Positions 34,451 through 43,644 of a DNA stretch of 64,000 nt are shown here, piece by piece (positions within the stretch are counted from its first letter, which is position 1; the number at the start of each line of letters is the position of its first letter). This DNA comes from Bryobacteraceae bacterium (lineage in GTDB: Bacteria > Acidobacteriota > Terriglobia > Bryobacterales > Bryobacteraceae), in assembly GCA_019752335.1 (NCBI GenBank), contig JAIEMJ010000019.1, positions 89,510 through 153,509 on the forward strand. Direction: 5' to 3'. Position numbers and translations under genes: made by a program. The notes below the pieces were generated by a model. That model was not told the DNA's origin, ran no database searches, and saw only the letters and a list, made by a program, of their open reading frames with translations.

Positions 34451-35737
34451 GTGAATCACCCCGCTGAGGTGCAATACCTCTACTCCCTCGGTAACGAAGT
34501 AAAGTCCGTCAAGCTCGGGCTGGACCGCATGCGCCGGATGGCCGCCGCGCTCGATCATCCCGAACGCGCCTGCCGGTATGTACACGTCGCCGGCACCAAC
34601 GGCAAGGGCTCCACGTGCGCCATGATCGAGAGCGCGCTGCGCCGGAAGGGGCTGAGTACCGGCCTGTACACGTCGCCGCATTTTGTCGACCCCACCGAGC
34701 GAATTCAGCTGAACGGCAAGCCGATTTCGGAAGCGCAGTTCTCCGACGTTTTCCACGAAATGCACCATGTCGCCGAAGCGCTGATCAAGCGCGGCGAGTT
34801 GGACATGCACCCCACTTACTTTGAGTCGCTGACGCTGATGGCCTTCCTGGTTTTCCGCCAGGCGCGGGTGAACACGGTGGTGCTCGAAACGGGCCTGGGC
34901 GGGCGCTTGGACGCGACCAATGTCGTCACGCCAGTGCTCTCGGTAATCACGGCGATCGATTTTGACCATATGCAGTGGCTCGGCGATACGATCGAGTTGA
35001 TCGCGACGGAGAAGGCCGGCATCATCAAGCCAGGGGTCCCCGTCGTGGTGGCGCACCAGCGCCCGGAAGCCCGGCTCCCCATGGAACGCGCCGCGATCGA
35101 ACATCAAGCGGCGCTGCTCGACGTGGACCAATGGCGGATGCAAGTGGATTCGCTCGACGCGCACGGCGGCACGTTCACGCTGACGCACCATGACGTAAAG
35201 CTGGAAGTCCACTGCCCGCTGGCCGGCGAGCACCAATTGCGCAACGCGGCCACCGCCGCGGTAAGCCTGCACCAACTCGGACTGACGCCGCAGGAGATCT
35301 TCGACGGCATCGGCCAGGCGCAATGGCCCGGCCGGCTGGAACGCATCCACCAGCGTCCGGACGTAATCCTCGACGGCGCGCACAACGCCGCGGGCGCCGT
35401 CGCGCTGGCGGCTTACATCCGCCACTTCCATCAAGGCCGTCGCGTCTGGATGATCTTTGGTGTGATGGCCGACAAGCAAGTGGACGAGATCGCCGAAGTG
35501 CTCTTTCCCCTCGCGCATGAGCTCATCCTCACCGCGCCGGATCAGGCCCGCGCCCTCGCCGCCGCCCAGATCGCGCAGCTACCCGCCGCGCGCCACGGCC
35601 GCGTCGTCCCCCGCGTCAGCGAAGCCCTCGCGGCAATCCGCCAAGCCGCGCCGGAGGATGTCGTGTTCATTACAGGCAGCCTCTACTTAGTCGGCGAAGC
35701 GCGCCCATTGCTCAAGAAAATGGGCCTCTTTGCATGA
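34451..35737 (+). CDS. folC: Folylpolyglutamate/dihydrofolate synthase
   Basis: 428 residues with a Mur-ligase fold. The P-loop is AGTNGKGSTCAMI near 46-58; YTSPHFVDPTERIQLNG and ETGLGGRLDATNVV are family hallmarks near 75 and 145; ITAIDFDHMQWLGDT is near 168. The C-terminal domain has LDGAHNAAGA near 305. It adds Glu to dihydropteroate and folates. The start is GTG with AGGGGG upstream. Its stop overlaps the plsC start (ATGA). Confidence 0.95.
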   Translation: MNHPAEVQYLYSLGNEVKSVKLGLDRMRRMAAALDHPERACRYVHVAGTNGKGSTCAMIESALRRKGLSTGLYTSPHFVDPTERIQLNGKPISEAQFSDVFHEMHHVAEALIKRGELDMHPTYFESLTLMAFLVFRQARVNTVVLETGLGGRLDATNVVTPVLSVITAIDFDHMQWLGDTIELIATEKAGIIKPGVPVVVAHQRPEARLPMERAAIEHQAALLDVDQWRMQVDSLDAHGGTFTLTHHDVKLEVHCPLAGEHQLRNAATAAVSLHQLGLTPQEIFDGIGQAQWPGRLERIHQRPDVILDGAHNAAGAVALAAYIRHFHQGRRVWMIFGVMADKQVDEIAEVLFPLAHELILTAPDQARALAAAQIAQLPAARHGRVVPRVSEALAAIRQAAPEDVVFITGSLYLVGEARPLLKKMGLFA

Positions 35738-36465
35738 GTTACGAAAAGCTGCGTGCGTATTTTTGGATTGACCCGTTAATCTGTCTCGCCACCGTCTTGA
35801 TGGGCACGCTAAGTTTAGTCGCTTCGCTCTTTGATCGCACGGGAAACAAGCAAATGGCCGTGGCTCGCGCCTGGGCCAGGATCCTGTGCCGCTTGGCGGG
35901 CGTCCAACTCAGAATCGTGGGACTCGAGAATATCCAGCCGGGTAGCAATTACATCATCACCGCGAATCACCTGAGTTACATGGATACGCCCGTTGTGCTC
36001 GGGCACTTACCCATCGATTTTCGCTTCATGGCCAAGAAAGGGCTCTTCAAGATTCCCTTCCTGGGCACCCACCTGGCGAGCGCTGGCCATTTGCCCGTCG
36101 TCAACGACAATCCCCGCGACGGCATCAAGGCCCTGAACGAAGGCGCCAAACTCATCGCCGCTCGACGTATTTCGGTGCTGATTTTTCCGGAGGGTGGCCG
36201 CGCGGCCAGCGGCGAGCTACAGGAGTTTCGCGACGGCGCTTTTTTTCTGGCCATCAAGAGCGGCGCCCCGGTATTGCCGGTGGCGATCTGCGGCACCTTC
36301 GAAATGCTCCCCTTCGGCTCCGGCTTCATGAAGCCCGGTCCAATCACGCTGCGCATCGGCAAACCCATAGAAACAGCGGGCCGCCACATCAAGGAGCGCA
36401 CGGCCTTAAGCAGCCAAGTCCGGGCGGAAGTGGATCGCCTGACCCACCTCGGCCACCAGCCCTGA
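35734..36465 (+). CDS. plsC: 1-acyl-sn-glycerol-3-phosphate acyltransferase
   Basis: 243 residues with one N-terminal membrane segment (FWIDPLICLATVLMGTLSL). The acyltransferase motifs are present in order: NHLSYMD (HX4D) near 77-83, the KKGLFKIPFLG segment near 100, FPEGGRAASGELQEF near 150 and the V-L-P-V-A motif near 180. It makes phosphatidic acid at the inner membrane. It is translationally coupled to folC. Confidence 0.93.
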   Translation: MSYEKLRAYFWIDPLICLATVLMGTLSLVASLFDRTGNKQMAVARAWARILCRLAGVQLRIVGLENIQPGSNYIITANHLSYMDTPVVLGHLPIDFRFMAKKGLFKIPFLGTHLASAGHLPVVNDNPRDGIKALNEGAKLIAARRISVLIFPEGGRAASGELQEFRDGAFFLAIKSGAPVLPVAICGTFEMLPFGSGFMKPGPITLRIGKPIETAGRHIKERTALSSQVRAEVDRLTHLGHQP

Positions 36466-36665
36466 AGGCGAAGATGGTTGGCCAGTTCCGCACATTCGGT
36501 GGGTGGCTCGTCCTCAGCGGGACGGCCGAGGTTGATGTTGATCTGGCGCTGGAAGGCGCGGCGGGCGGCTTCGGCGGCCCAGAGTGCTTGACGGCGGAAC
36601 TTGGCGTAGACGGCGTCGGTGAGTGGCGAGCAGGCTGGAGAGTCCGTGAGTGGTGGAGTGGGGAT
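36466..36665 (-). other. Unassigned protein-like reading frame without a start
   Basis: On the minus strand one frame from 36665 onward reads as plausible protein (DAVYAKFRRQALWAAEAARR, then QRQINI and PPTECAELANHLR). It has no good start codon: the only nearby ATG (36669) is in another frame, as if a frameshift had removed the true start. It runs on into the antisense of plsC. No family is recognised. It could be debris of the same event that left the IS630 remnant next to it. Confidence 0.25.
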
Positions 36666-36760
36666 TCATGGGTAACTGCCTAAATGCACAATCACGGCCA
36701 CTGGATCCTTGAGGATTCGCCGTGGTCAACAGTTCTCTCGTACGCCCCCTCGGCCCCAAC

Positions 36761-36897
36761 CAAGCTGACCAACTCTGGAGCCGCTTCACGATTCACTACA
36801 CGCCCAAATACACCAGCCTGGCTCAGTCAGGCCGGGATGGAAAGCCTTACACGCCTACTTGCGCACTGAAGCCAAAGCCTGGAACCGCTCGGTCTAG
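36761..36897 (+). pseudogene. Degraded 3' end of an IS630-like transposase gene
   Basis: Three short stretches in different frames together match the C-terminal part of IS630-family DDE transposases. They are QADQLWSRFTIHYTPKY (from 36761), WLSQAGMESLTRLLA (from 36819, after a one-base shift near 36818) and LRTEAKAWNRSV with a stop at 36895-36897 (another shift). The family pattern is HYTPKH-x-SWLN-x-AE-x-E then an E-x-x-AWN-x-R tail. No 5' part, inverted repeat or target duplication was found nearby, so it is a relic. Confidence 0.55.
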
Positions 36898-36898
36898 C

Positions 36899-39800
36899 CT
36901 AGAAGGTAATGGAATAGCCGGTATTGTCGGTGTGTGTGCCGCCGAGGATATTGAGACCAGTCGTGCTGATACTAAAGCTGAGATTAGCGGCGGCAGCACC
37001 GGTTTTGGTGATGGTCACATCGAAGAACCGGGAGGCTCCGGGCGCCAGGTCGACACCGGCCACCGAGGTAGCGCCGCTGATGGTATGCGCTGCGCCGACG
37101 CTAAAGCTGGAGGCGACATTGCGAAGCGTCGTGGCCCCGGAATTGATCACCGTTACGCGCAGCGTGCGCGTGTTGCCCGTACCGCTCAAGAGGAAATTGT
37201 GATCGGTCTTCGTAGCCGGGTTCAGAGTGAACGTGATCGCGACGTTCACGGGCCTGATCATGCGAACCGCCGAGATGCTGGCTGGCGTGGGGGCACCGCC
37301 GTCAAAGCTCACCAGGGACTGCACGGCGGCATTGGTTGAAGTAGTCGAGAAGCTCACTTGCGTGCCGCTGTCGTACCAGAAGCAGCCGGGCGTACCCGTG
37401 GCGATCCCCGCGGGCGTCACCGAGACGGTGACGGGGTTGCCGAAGACCGTCTGCTGCGTGAGGCAGAACTGATAGGCGGTGGCCGTATAGGCCGCCACAA
37501 ACGACGAGGGGCTGCCCTGGTAATTCGTAACGTTGAGCGTGGGGACGCTCGCGCCCGTGGTCCAGGTGGGTTGCGAGTAGCGGGTGCCGGAGCGGTCCAC
37601 GGGGCTCGGTGCGACGAGCGTATGATTCGAGCCGATGGCCCATTGCTGGGCCGCCGGCGAATTGATGACGTTGCCGTCGATTGTCAGCGGCACGCCTTGG
37701 ATCGGAGTCGTCGTGATGGTGACGGTCTGCGTCGGCGGGGTGCCGCAGGTGGCCGTGATCACCGCGGGGCCAGACAGCGTAATGTTGGCCGGATTGCTGG
37801 TGGAAGTGGTGCTGACGCCGCCGATCTGAATCTGAAACTGCTGGAAGACCTGCCCGGTGGGCGGCGACGCCGTGAGTTGTAGTTGGGCGTTAGCGGCGAA
37901 AACGAGCGGACTCGTGCTCAATGCCTGTGCCAAAGGTCCAACGGCGATGCCGCAGCCCAAGGCGGTGACGGTGTAGCCGGCCACCTGGTAGTTCGCGGTA
38001 TATGCCGCGGAGCCGCTGGCCGGAAGCGTCACGCTGGGTCCGGCGGGGGTCCAATTATTGAAGGAATAGTAGGTGCCCCCCGACACCAGGGCGGCGGGCG
38101 TGGCGGTAAGGGTTTGGCTGCTGCCCGCCGCTAAGCTGGTGGCGAAAGTGTTCAAACCCGTGCCTCCGCCAATGCCGACCGTAACCCCGATGGCAGCGGG
38201 ATTGGTGCCCACGGTAACCGGAATCAACTGCGGGCTGCCGCAGACGGCGGTAATGGTGGCCGGCTGGATCAGCGTCAGGTTCGACGGATTCGTGGTGAGG
38301 TTCGTGGTCTGGCCGGCGACGAATTGCACCTGGAAGCTTTGGAAGACTTGTCCGGTGGGCGGCGCCGCCGTCAGGGTGAGTACCGTATTCGGGGGGAAGA
38401 CCAACGGGTTCTGCAGCAGCGCCTGCGACAGCGGACCTACCTGAATACCGCAACCCGCGGCGGTAACGGTGTAGCCAATGGCCCGGTAATTCGCAACGTA
38501 AACGGTGGAGCCGCTGGCGGGCAGCGTGACGTTGGGGCCAGCGGGAGACCAGTTATCGAAGGCGTAATGCGTTCCATTCGAAATCACGATCGACGTGGTG
38601 GCGGTGAGCGTCTGGGTGGAGCCGGCGGGGAGGGTGGCCGAGAAGGTATTCAACCCGGTCGCGCCGGCGATGCCGACGGTGGCGCCGATGTTGGCCGGGT
38701 TCGTTTGGACGATGACACCCACCTGGGCGGTGGCGCCAAAGGTCGCCGTTACCACACGGCCAGCGGGCAGGGCGACGGTAAGCGGATTGGTGGCTCCGGT
38801 GGCGTCGCCACTCCAGCCCAGGAACTGCTGACCGGTGGACGGCGTCGCGGTGAGCACGACGGCGGAGCCGCAGGGGTAGAAGTTGTCCGTCGAGGGAGGG
38901 TTGGCCGCGACGGTGCCGCCGCCGGCAACGTTCACGAGCAGCCGGCATTGGCGGTCAAAATTCGCCGTGTAACTGCCGCCACCAGCCGGGGCGGTAATGG
39001 TGAGCGGGTTCGCGGAACTGGTGGTGGAGCCGGTCCAGTTGACGAAACGGAAACGCTGGCCCGGGTCGGTGTCGGGCTGGGGCGTCGGCGCCTGTAGGGT
39101 GTGGCTGGAGCCCACGGCCCAGGTAGTAAAGACTTGAGTCGACGTGTAGGCGGTGCCATCCACCTGGAAACTGAGGCCCGTGGGATTCGTGGTGACGGAG
39201 TACTGCGCCGGCCGGACAACGACCCGGTCAGACTTGCGCGTCATCGCCAGCACGGTGGGACCAATGCCCGTGGTGAGCGTCTTGGAGATGGGCGAACTTC
39301 CAGCCAAGACCCAGTTCTGCGTGACGCGGTTGGTCGCGGTATCGGCTGACAGGAAGGAATCGGAGTTCGGCGCGAGCAGGAAGCCAGGAGCCGACGACGC
39401 GGTGAAGGGGCCCGCTTTGGTGTTGAAGGAACTCGCGTCAATGAGGCTAATCGACGCACCGCTATTCGCTACCAGCGTGTCGCCCGCGGCACTGAGGCCA
39501 GCGCCTGCCGCGTTGATTAATCCGCCCAGGGTGATGGAGACCGTATCGGTTGCGGTATCGATGGCGCTGATGTTGCCGCTGCCGGTGTTGGTGGAGTAGA
39601 GGGTGTCGCCGGCCAGGTTCATGATGAGGCGCGAAGGCGTGGTGCCCACGGTGATGCCGCCCACAATGTTGCGCGTTGTGGTGTCGAGCACGCTGACGGT
39701 GCCCAGGCCGGAGTTCGCGATGTAGAGCTTGCGGCCGTCCGGGGTCAGCGCGAGGCCTCGGGGTTGGCTGTTCGGCAGCGTCGGGACCGTGGCCACGATC

Positions 39801-40276
39801 TGATACGTGCTCAGGTCCACCACGGTGATGGTGTTGCTGCCGGTGTTAGAGACATAAGCAAACGACTCTCCCACGGCGAGTCCAAAGGGATTCTGGCCGA
39901 GCGCCAGATTCGCGAGCGTCGTACTGGCGCCACGCTCCACGATCACCAGGGAGCGCAGGCTGGGAGAGACGAGATGCAAGAGGTCAGCGGTCGCGTTGTT
40001 GTAGCGCACGACTACCAGGTCACTGACACTGGCGCTGTTGAGGCTGGCCGGCAGCGTCAAGGCAGCCGGGTTGGCGGCGCCATTGCGGAACCAGACTGGA
40101 TTCGTATCCCCTTGATGCGCGATGTAGAACGAGGGCTCTTCAAAAACCGTTGGGATGGAGGAAACACCTAAACAGCCACCAATGGTGGACATCGCCAGAA
40201 AGAACAACGGCAGGCCAACGGCCAGCCCCAGGTTCTTTATCCAGACCGGCAGTCGATCAAAGTGAGTAATTCTCAT
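36899..40276 (-). CDS. Large exported YVTN-propeller protein with InlB-type repeats
   Basis: 1125 residues. An N-terminal hydrophobic segment ends in STIGGCLG, which resembles a lipobox, so it may be a lipoprotein. Residues about 85-340 form a YVTN-type beta-propeller (FAYVSNTGSNTITVVD, KLYIANSGLGTVSVLD). From about 350 on there are several divergent InlB B-repeat or 'bacterial repeat' modules (FRFVNWTGS, QFLGWSGD), including a tandem duplication of about 165 residues. The C-terminus (about 1020-1125) looks like a separate beta-sandwich. It is probably a surface or adhesion protein. It starts 12 bp after the TIGR03437-type gene. Confidence 0.82.
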   Translation of the reverse strand: MRITHFDRLPVWIKNLGLAVGLPLFFLAMSTIGGCLGVSSIPTVFEEPSFYIAHQGDTNPVWFRNGAANPAALTLPASLNSASVSDLVVVRYNNATADLLHLVSPSLRSLVIVERGASTTLANLALGQNPFGLAVGESFAYVSNTGSNTITVVDLSTYQIVATVPTLPNSQPRGLALTPDGRKLYIANSGLGTVSVLDTTTRNIVGGITVGTTPSRLIMNLAGDTLYSTNTGSGNISAIDTATDTVSITLGGLINAAGAGLSAAGDTLVANSGASISLIDASSFNTKAGPFTASSAPGFLLAPNSDSFLSADTATNRVTQNWVLAGSSPISKTLTTGIGPTVLAMTRKSDRVVVRPAQYSVTTNPTGLSFQVDGTAYTSTQVFTTWAVGSSHTLQAPTPQPDTDPGQRFRFVNWTGSTTSSANPLTITAPAGGGSYTANFDRQCRLLVNVAGGGTVAANPPSTDNFYPCGSAVVLTATPSTGQQFLGWSGDATGATNPLTVALPAGRVVTATFGATAQVGVIVQTNPANIGATVGIAGATGLNTFSATLPAGSTQTLTATTSIVISNGTHYAFDNWSPAGPNVTLPASGSTVYVANYRAIGYTVTAAGCGIQVGPLSQALLQNPLVFPPNTVLTLTAAPPTGQVFQSFQVQFVAGQTTNLTTNPSNLTLIQPATITAVCGSPQLIPVTVGTNPAAIGVTVGIGGGTGLNTFATSLAAGSSQTLTATPAALVSGGTYYSFNNWTPAGPSVTLPASGSAAYTANYQVAGYTVTALGCGIAVGPLAQALSTSPLVFAANAQLQLTASPPTGQVFQQFQIQIGGVSTTSTSNPANITLSGPAVITATCGTPPTQTVTITTTPIQGVPLTIDGNVINSPAAQQWAIGSNHTLVAPSPVDRSGTRYSQPTWTTGASVPTLNVTNYQGSPSSFVAAYTATAYQFCLTQQTVFGNPVTVSVTPAGIATGTPGCFWYDSGTQVSFSTTSTNAAVQSLVSFDGGAPTPASISAVRMIRPVNVAITFTLNPATKTDHNFLLSGTGNTRTLRVTVINSGATTLRNVASSFSVGAAHTISGATSVAGVDLAPGASRFFDVTITKTGAAAANLSFSISTTGLNILGGTHTDNTGYSITF
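37738..38235 (-). repeat. Tandem module copy 2 in the InlB-type protein
   Basis: Encodes VTVGTNPAAIGVTVGIGG through the Cys of VITATCGTP. It matches the neighbouring copy segment by segment (GLNTFATSL, GPSVTLPASGS, TGQVFQQFQ). Boundaries are approximate. Confidence 0.6.
38236..38730 (-). repeat. Tandem module copy 1 in the InlB-type protein
   Basis: Encodes the corresponding GLNTFSATL, GPNVTLPASGS and TGQVFQSFQ segments. Each copy contains two InlB-like halves with a conserved Cys (GCGI and V-C-G), so an intramodule disulphide is possible. Boundaries are approximate. Confidence 0.6.
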
Positions 40277-40288
40277 GAAAGGTAACCT

Positions 40289-41944
40289 TTAGCGAACCGT
40301 CTGGATGGAACGAACGACGACGTCCTGGCGCGCGGTGAAGACGCGCACTTGGCCGGGGGTGGTGGTTTCGCGCAGGGCAGGCATGGCGCTGAGGAAGAGC
40401 CGGGCCTCCACCAGGTCCGTGGCGCCCCGCGTGGCCGGCAGATTGCCCAGCACATAGTCGGGGACACGCAGGCTGGACGCGCCCGGGGACGAGACACACG
40501 AAAAGAGGGTGGAGCTGTTCGTCACCTGGTCATAAACGCCGCCGATGATCAGCGCGGAAACCGAGGGCTGCGCGTTCCAGGTAACGTTGAAACCGGCCGC
40601 GCGATCAATCACGCGCAACTGGTCAGCGTTGAAGCCGTCCAGTTGGGGGGAGTTGGCGAAACTGACGTTGAAGGCCCCGCCATCCGCGCCGCCGGTGCCG
40701 CGCAGCGAGGAAGCGCCTTGCCCAAAGAACAGGCTCAGCATACTGGGAAATCCGCTGGCCAGCACCGAGTTGTAGAGCCCAGGCTGCAATTGATCCAAAG
40801 GCTTCTCCGCTGTCAGCGAACTGATCGACAAGGCCCCCAAGTCCAAGGGCCGCCCTCGGGCAGACATGTCGATCCCGTTTTGCATGATGTTGCCCTTAAC
40901 CGAGTAGTTGGTACAGGTGCCTGGCGGTGGCGCGGCTAGGAACGGATCGAAGGCAAACTGGCCGCCGGCTTCCTCCATGGCCCGGACGGCCGCTTTGTCG
41001 GCGGAGAAGTCGGCATCGATACCGGCGAACTCGCGGGCGCTGGTGGTGCCGCGATAGATGATGCCGTGTACGATTTTGCCGCCCCGGAGCAGCGCGGAGG
41101 AGATCGGATTGTGGCTGTCAGAACACGCGCCGCCGTCGTTCGTGATGGCGATCGTCACGGCGCTCGAGGCGGTGCCATTCACGCGGACATAGACCGGCAC
41201 GAAGCATCCTAAGGGGGCGTCGTTGGGAATCGTGATGACATATTGGTCCAGCCCGGAAATCAAGGGCGCGCGACCGGCGTAGAGCCGTTGCGTCACGAGC
41301 CTGCCGCCCACAAAGATCTCGATGCTGTAAGGCAGGTCACCCACGGGAGGCGGCTGATTGTCCGGAGCCTGGATAGCGCCGGTACCCGTTAGCCACAGCG
41401 TGCCCACCTGGCCGGGCCGAATGGAACTGGCGCCGCTGTTCAGGGGCTGCGAAGCAGGCGTCAGGAAGTTCTGCAGAATGCCCCAACCGCGGCCCAGCCC
41501 GGTGGCGGTGAAGATGCCGGGCGAGTGGTCCACCACGCGGACCGGTACCCAATTCCCCGCGCGGCCGTTAAACGTAACTTGGAGTGAGACGAGGCCGGTC
41601 GGCGTATTCGACGGCAGAATGGCGTTAATCTGCCCTTCAAAAACGAAGAGCGGCAGCACCGAGAAGACGCGCGGCCCCTGGCGCACAATCACCGAAGTCC
41701 CGCCCAGTTCCGTAGGCAACGGGAAGCTGGAGACCTGGAGCGGCACGGCCGGACCTAGGCCGCGTCCGAAGATCGAAAAGATCGAGCCGCGCGCGATGCC
41801 GCCTCCCGGCAATTGGTTGTCCGTGAAACTCGCGGAATTGGCGACGCCACCGCGAAACACGAACGGCGCATTCTGCGCCACCATCGGCGCGGCAGCCAGA
41901 AACAACATGGCTACCTTTCGCAAGACGGGAAAAGTACGATTCAT
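40289..41944 (-). CDS. Secreted TIGR03437-type protein
   Basis: 551 residues with a signal peptide (VLRKVAMLFLAAAPMVAQ). The region from FRGGVANSASF through GSIFSIFGRGLGPA to about residue 240 matches the TIGR03437 pattern (N-A-A-S then G-S-I-x-S-I-F-G-x-G-L), a domain strongly associated with Solibacter-like acidobacteria. The rest (about 280-551) has no recognised fold; it contains paired Cys and a conclusion-like beta-rich tail. Its function is unknown. A TATACAAT-like box lies about 30-40 bp upstream. It heads a two-gene unit with the propeller protein. Confidence 0.82.
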   Translation of the reverse strand: MNRTFPVLRKVAMLFLAAAPMVAQNAPFVFRGGVANSASFTDNQLPGGGIARGSIFSIFGRGLGPAVPLQVSSFPLPTELGGTSVIVRQGPRVFSVLPLFVFEGQINAILPSNTPTGLVSLQVTFNGRAGNWVPVRVVDHSPGIFTATGLGRGWGILQNFLTPASQPLNSGASSIRPGQVGTLWLTGTGAIQAPDNQPPPVGDLPYSIEIFVGGRLVTQRLYAGRAPLISGLDQYVITIPNDAPLGCFVPVYVRVNGTASSAVTIAITNDGGACSDSHNPISSALLRGGKIVHGIIYRGTTSAREFAGIDADFSADKAAVRAMEEAGGQFAFDPFLAAPPPGTCTNYSVKGNIMQNGIDMSARGRPLDLGALSISSLTAEKPLDQLQPGLYNSVLASGFPSMLSLFFGQGASSLRGTGGADGGAFNVSFANSPQLDGFNADQLRVIDRAAGFNVTWNAQPSVSALIIGGVYDQVTNSSTLFSCVSSPGASSLRVPDYVLGNLPATRGATDLVEARLFLSAMPALRETTTPGQVRVFTARQDVVVRSIQTVR

Positions 41945-42012
41945 TCTACGGGAACCCCCAGGTAATCCTACTGACTCGTAATTGTATAACGATCACCCGG
42001 CCCCGGACGTGG

Positions 42013-42018
42013 TAACGT
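42013..42018 (+). promoter_or_regulatory. TANNNT -10 box, possible leaderless start
   Basis: TAACGT ends 6 nt before ATG 42025, with no ribosome-binding site between. Confidence 0.35.
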
Positions 42019-42024
42019 CGCAAG

Positions 42025-43644
42025 ATGCCAAGCCCCACCCATTCTCCGTTGGTGCGCATCGAGCTCCCCACGCCGGCTGCGGCGTCACGTCATTACCGCC
42101 GTCCCACGGAACGCGGGTTCACCCGCGAGGAGCGGGATCGCACGACGGTCCTGTTTGGGGGATTGACCTGGAAACACGAAGCGCTGGTGCAAGCCGCTTT
42201 CACCAACTTGGGCTACCGTGCCGAATCCCTGCCGGATCCCGACGTCGCCGCCTTTCAGGCCGGCAAGGAGTATGGCAACAACGGCCAGTGCAACCCGACT
42301 TACTTCACCGTGGGTAACCTGGTGCGGCACCTCCAGTCATTGGAGGCGCGGGGGATGAGCCGCGCGGAAATCATCGAGACGCACGTTTTCCTGACCGCGG
42401 GCGCCTGCGGACCCTGCCGCTTCGGGATGTATGAATCCGAATACCGCCTGGCGCTGCGGAACTCTGGCTTCGAAGGCTTTCGCGTCTTGCTCTTTGACCT
42501 GGGCGAAGGCATGGAGCAGAGCGTTTCCACTCAAGGTTTGCTGATGAATCAGGAGTTCTTCCTGGGTATCCTGAACGCCCTGAATGCCGCCGACGTCCTA
42601 AACGAAATGGCGGCGCTCACCCGGCCCTTCGAGCGGCAGGCTGGCGCCACCGCCAACGCGCTGCGCGGCGCGGTGGATTTGGTCGCCAGCGCGATGAAAA
42701 CCCAGCCGCGTTTCCGGATGCGGCCCGCCGCTTTCGAGGATCTGGGACGCCTGGCCAGCCAACTCCTTGGCCGGCGTCTGCCATCCGCGCTGGCGGGAGC
42801 GGGCCGACTTTTCGACGAGGTTCCCGTCGACCGCCTGCAAGTGAAGCCCGTGGTAAAGGTAATCGGCGAATTCTGGGCGCAAACCACCGAGGGCGACGGC
42901 AACTACCGCATGGTGTCGTTTCTGGAGCGCGAAGGCGCGCAGGTGCTGCTGGAGCCCATCGCGTCGCTGATCCTGTACATGATCCACCAGGCGGTGCAGC
43001 AGTGCCAGGATCGCCGCGGCCTGATGCCAGGTAGCCGCATGAAGGAATTCCGGCTGCGGATGGGCGAAGCGGTCTTTCGCTACGAATACCGCAAGATGCT
43101 GGCCGCCCTGGGCGGCGCCGGGCGCGACTTGCTCGACCAGCGCAAGCTACGCGAACTGGCCCGTGGCCACTACGACTCCCGCGCCGAAGGTGGCGAAGGC
43201 CATACCGAAATCGCCAAGAACATCTACTACGCGCGTCATCGTTTGGCGCACATGGTGCTCAGTTTGAAGCCCTTTGGCTGCATGCCGTCCACGCAGTCCG
43301 ACGCGGTGCAGGCGGCGGTGGTCGCACAGGAGCAGGACATGGTTTATCTGGCCGTGGAGACTTCGGGCGAGGGCGAGATCAACGCCCATTCGCGGGTGCA
43401 GATGGCCCTCAGCGAGGCGCGGGCCAAGGCGCTGCGCGAGTTCGCCGGCGTCCTGCAACAAATAGGCTGGAGCCACGACGATCTGCGGCGCTACGCCGAT
43501 GCGCACCCAGAACTCAGCCGGCAGCTTTACCGGATTCCGCCTGCGCCTGGCTTGGCCAGCATGGCGGCGCGCACCGCGATCCACATTGCCGAACGTGCCC
43601 GTCGTGAGCGCTGGACGCCGAAGGCCGTGGTCGCGGTGGCATGA
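42025..43644 (+). CDS. 2-hydroxyacyl-CoA dehydratase-like Fe-S protein (HgdB/COG3581 type)
   Basis: 539 residues, no signal peptide. Cys-containing motifs typical of the HgdB-like fold occur in order: GNNGQCNPTYFTVGN near 95, TAGACGPCRFGMYESEY near 132 and KPFGCMPSTQSD near 420. These could hold a 4Fe-4S or double-cubane cluster. HgdB-like proteins accept single electrons from an ATP-driven activase and do difficult reductions or dehydrations. The true substrate for this subfamily is unknown. Its stop overlaps the activase start (ATGA), so the two are made together. No acyl-CoA pathway gene lies nearby. Confidence 0.8.
   Translation: MPSPTHSPLVRIELPTPAAASRHYRRPTERGFTREERDRTTVLFGGLTWKHEALVQAAFTNLGYRAESLPDPDVAAFQAGKEYGNNGQCNPTYFTVGNLVRHLQSLEARGMSRAEIIETHVFLTAGACGPCRFGMYESEYRLALRNSGFEGFRVLLFDLGEGMEQSVSTQGLLMNQEFFLGILNALNAADVLNEMAALTRPFERQAGATANALRGAVDLVASAMKTQPRFRMRPAAFEDLGRLASQLLGRRLPSALAGAGRLFDEVPVDRLQVKPVVKVIGEFWAQTTEGDGNYRMVSFLEREGAQVLLEPIASLILYMIHQAVQQCQDRRGLMPGSRMKEFRLRMGEAVFRYEYRKMLAALGGAGRDLLDQRKLRELARGHYDSRAEGGEGHTEIAKNIYYARHRLAHMVLSLKPFGCMPSTQSDAVQAAVVAQEQDMVYLAVETSGEGEINAHSRVQMALSEARAKALREFAGVLQQIGWSHDDLRRYADAHPELSRQLYRIPPAPGLASMAARTAIHIAERARRERWTPKAVVAVA

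Noticed and set aside
33143..35518. 791-codon minus-strand open frame
   Set aside because: It lies antisense to ptrB and folC, both well supported. Its product is His/Arg/Gln/Val-rich without any motif, as expected for the complement of GC-rich genes.
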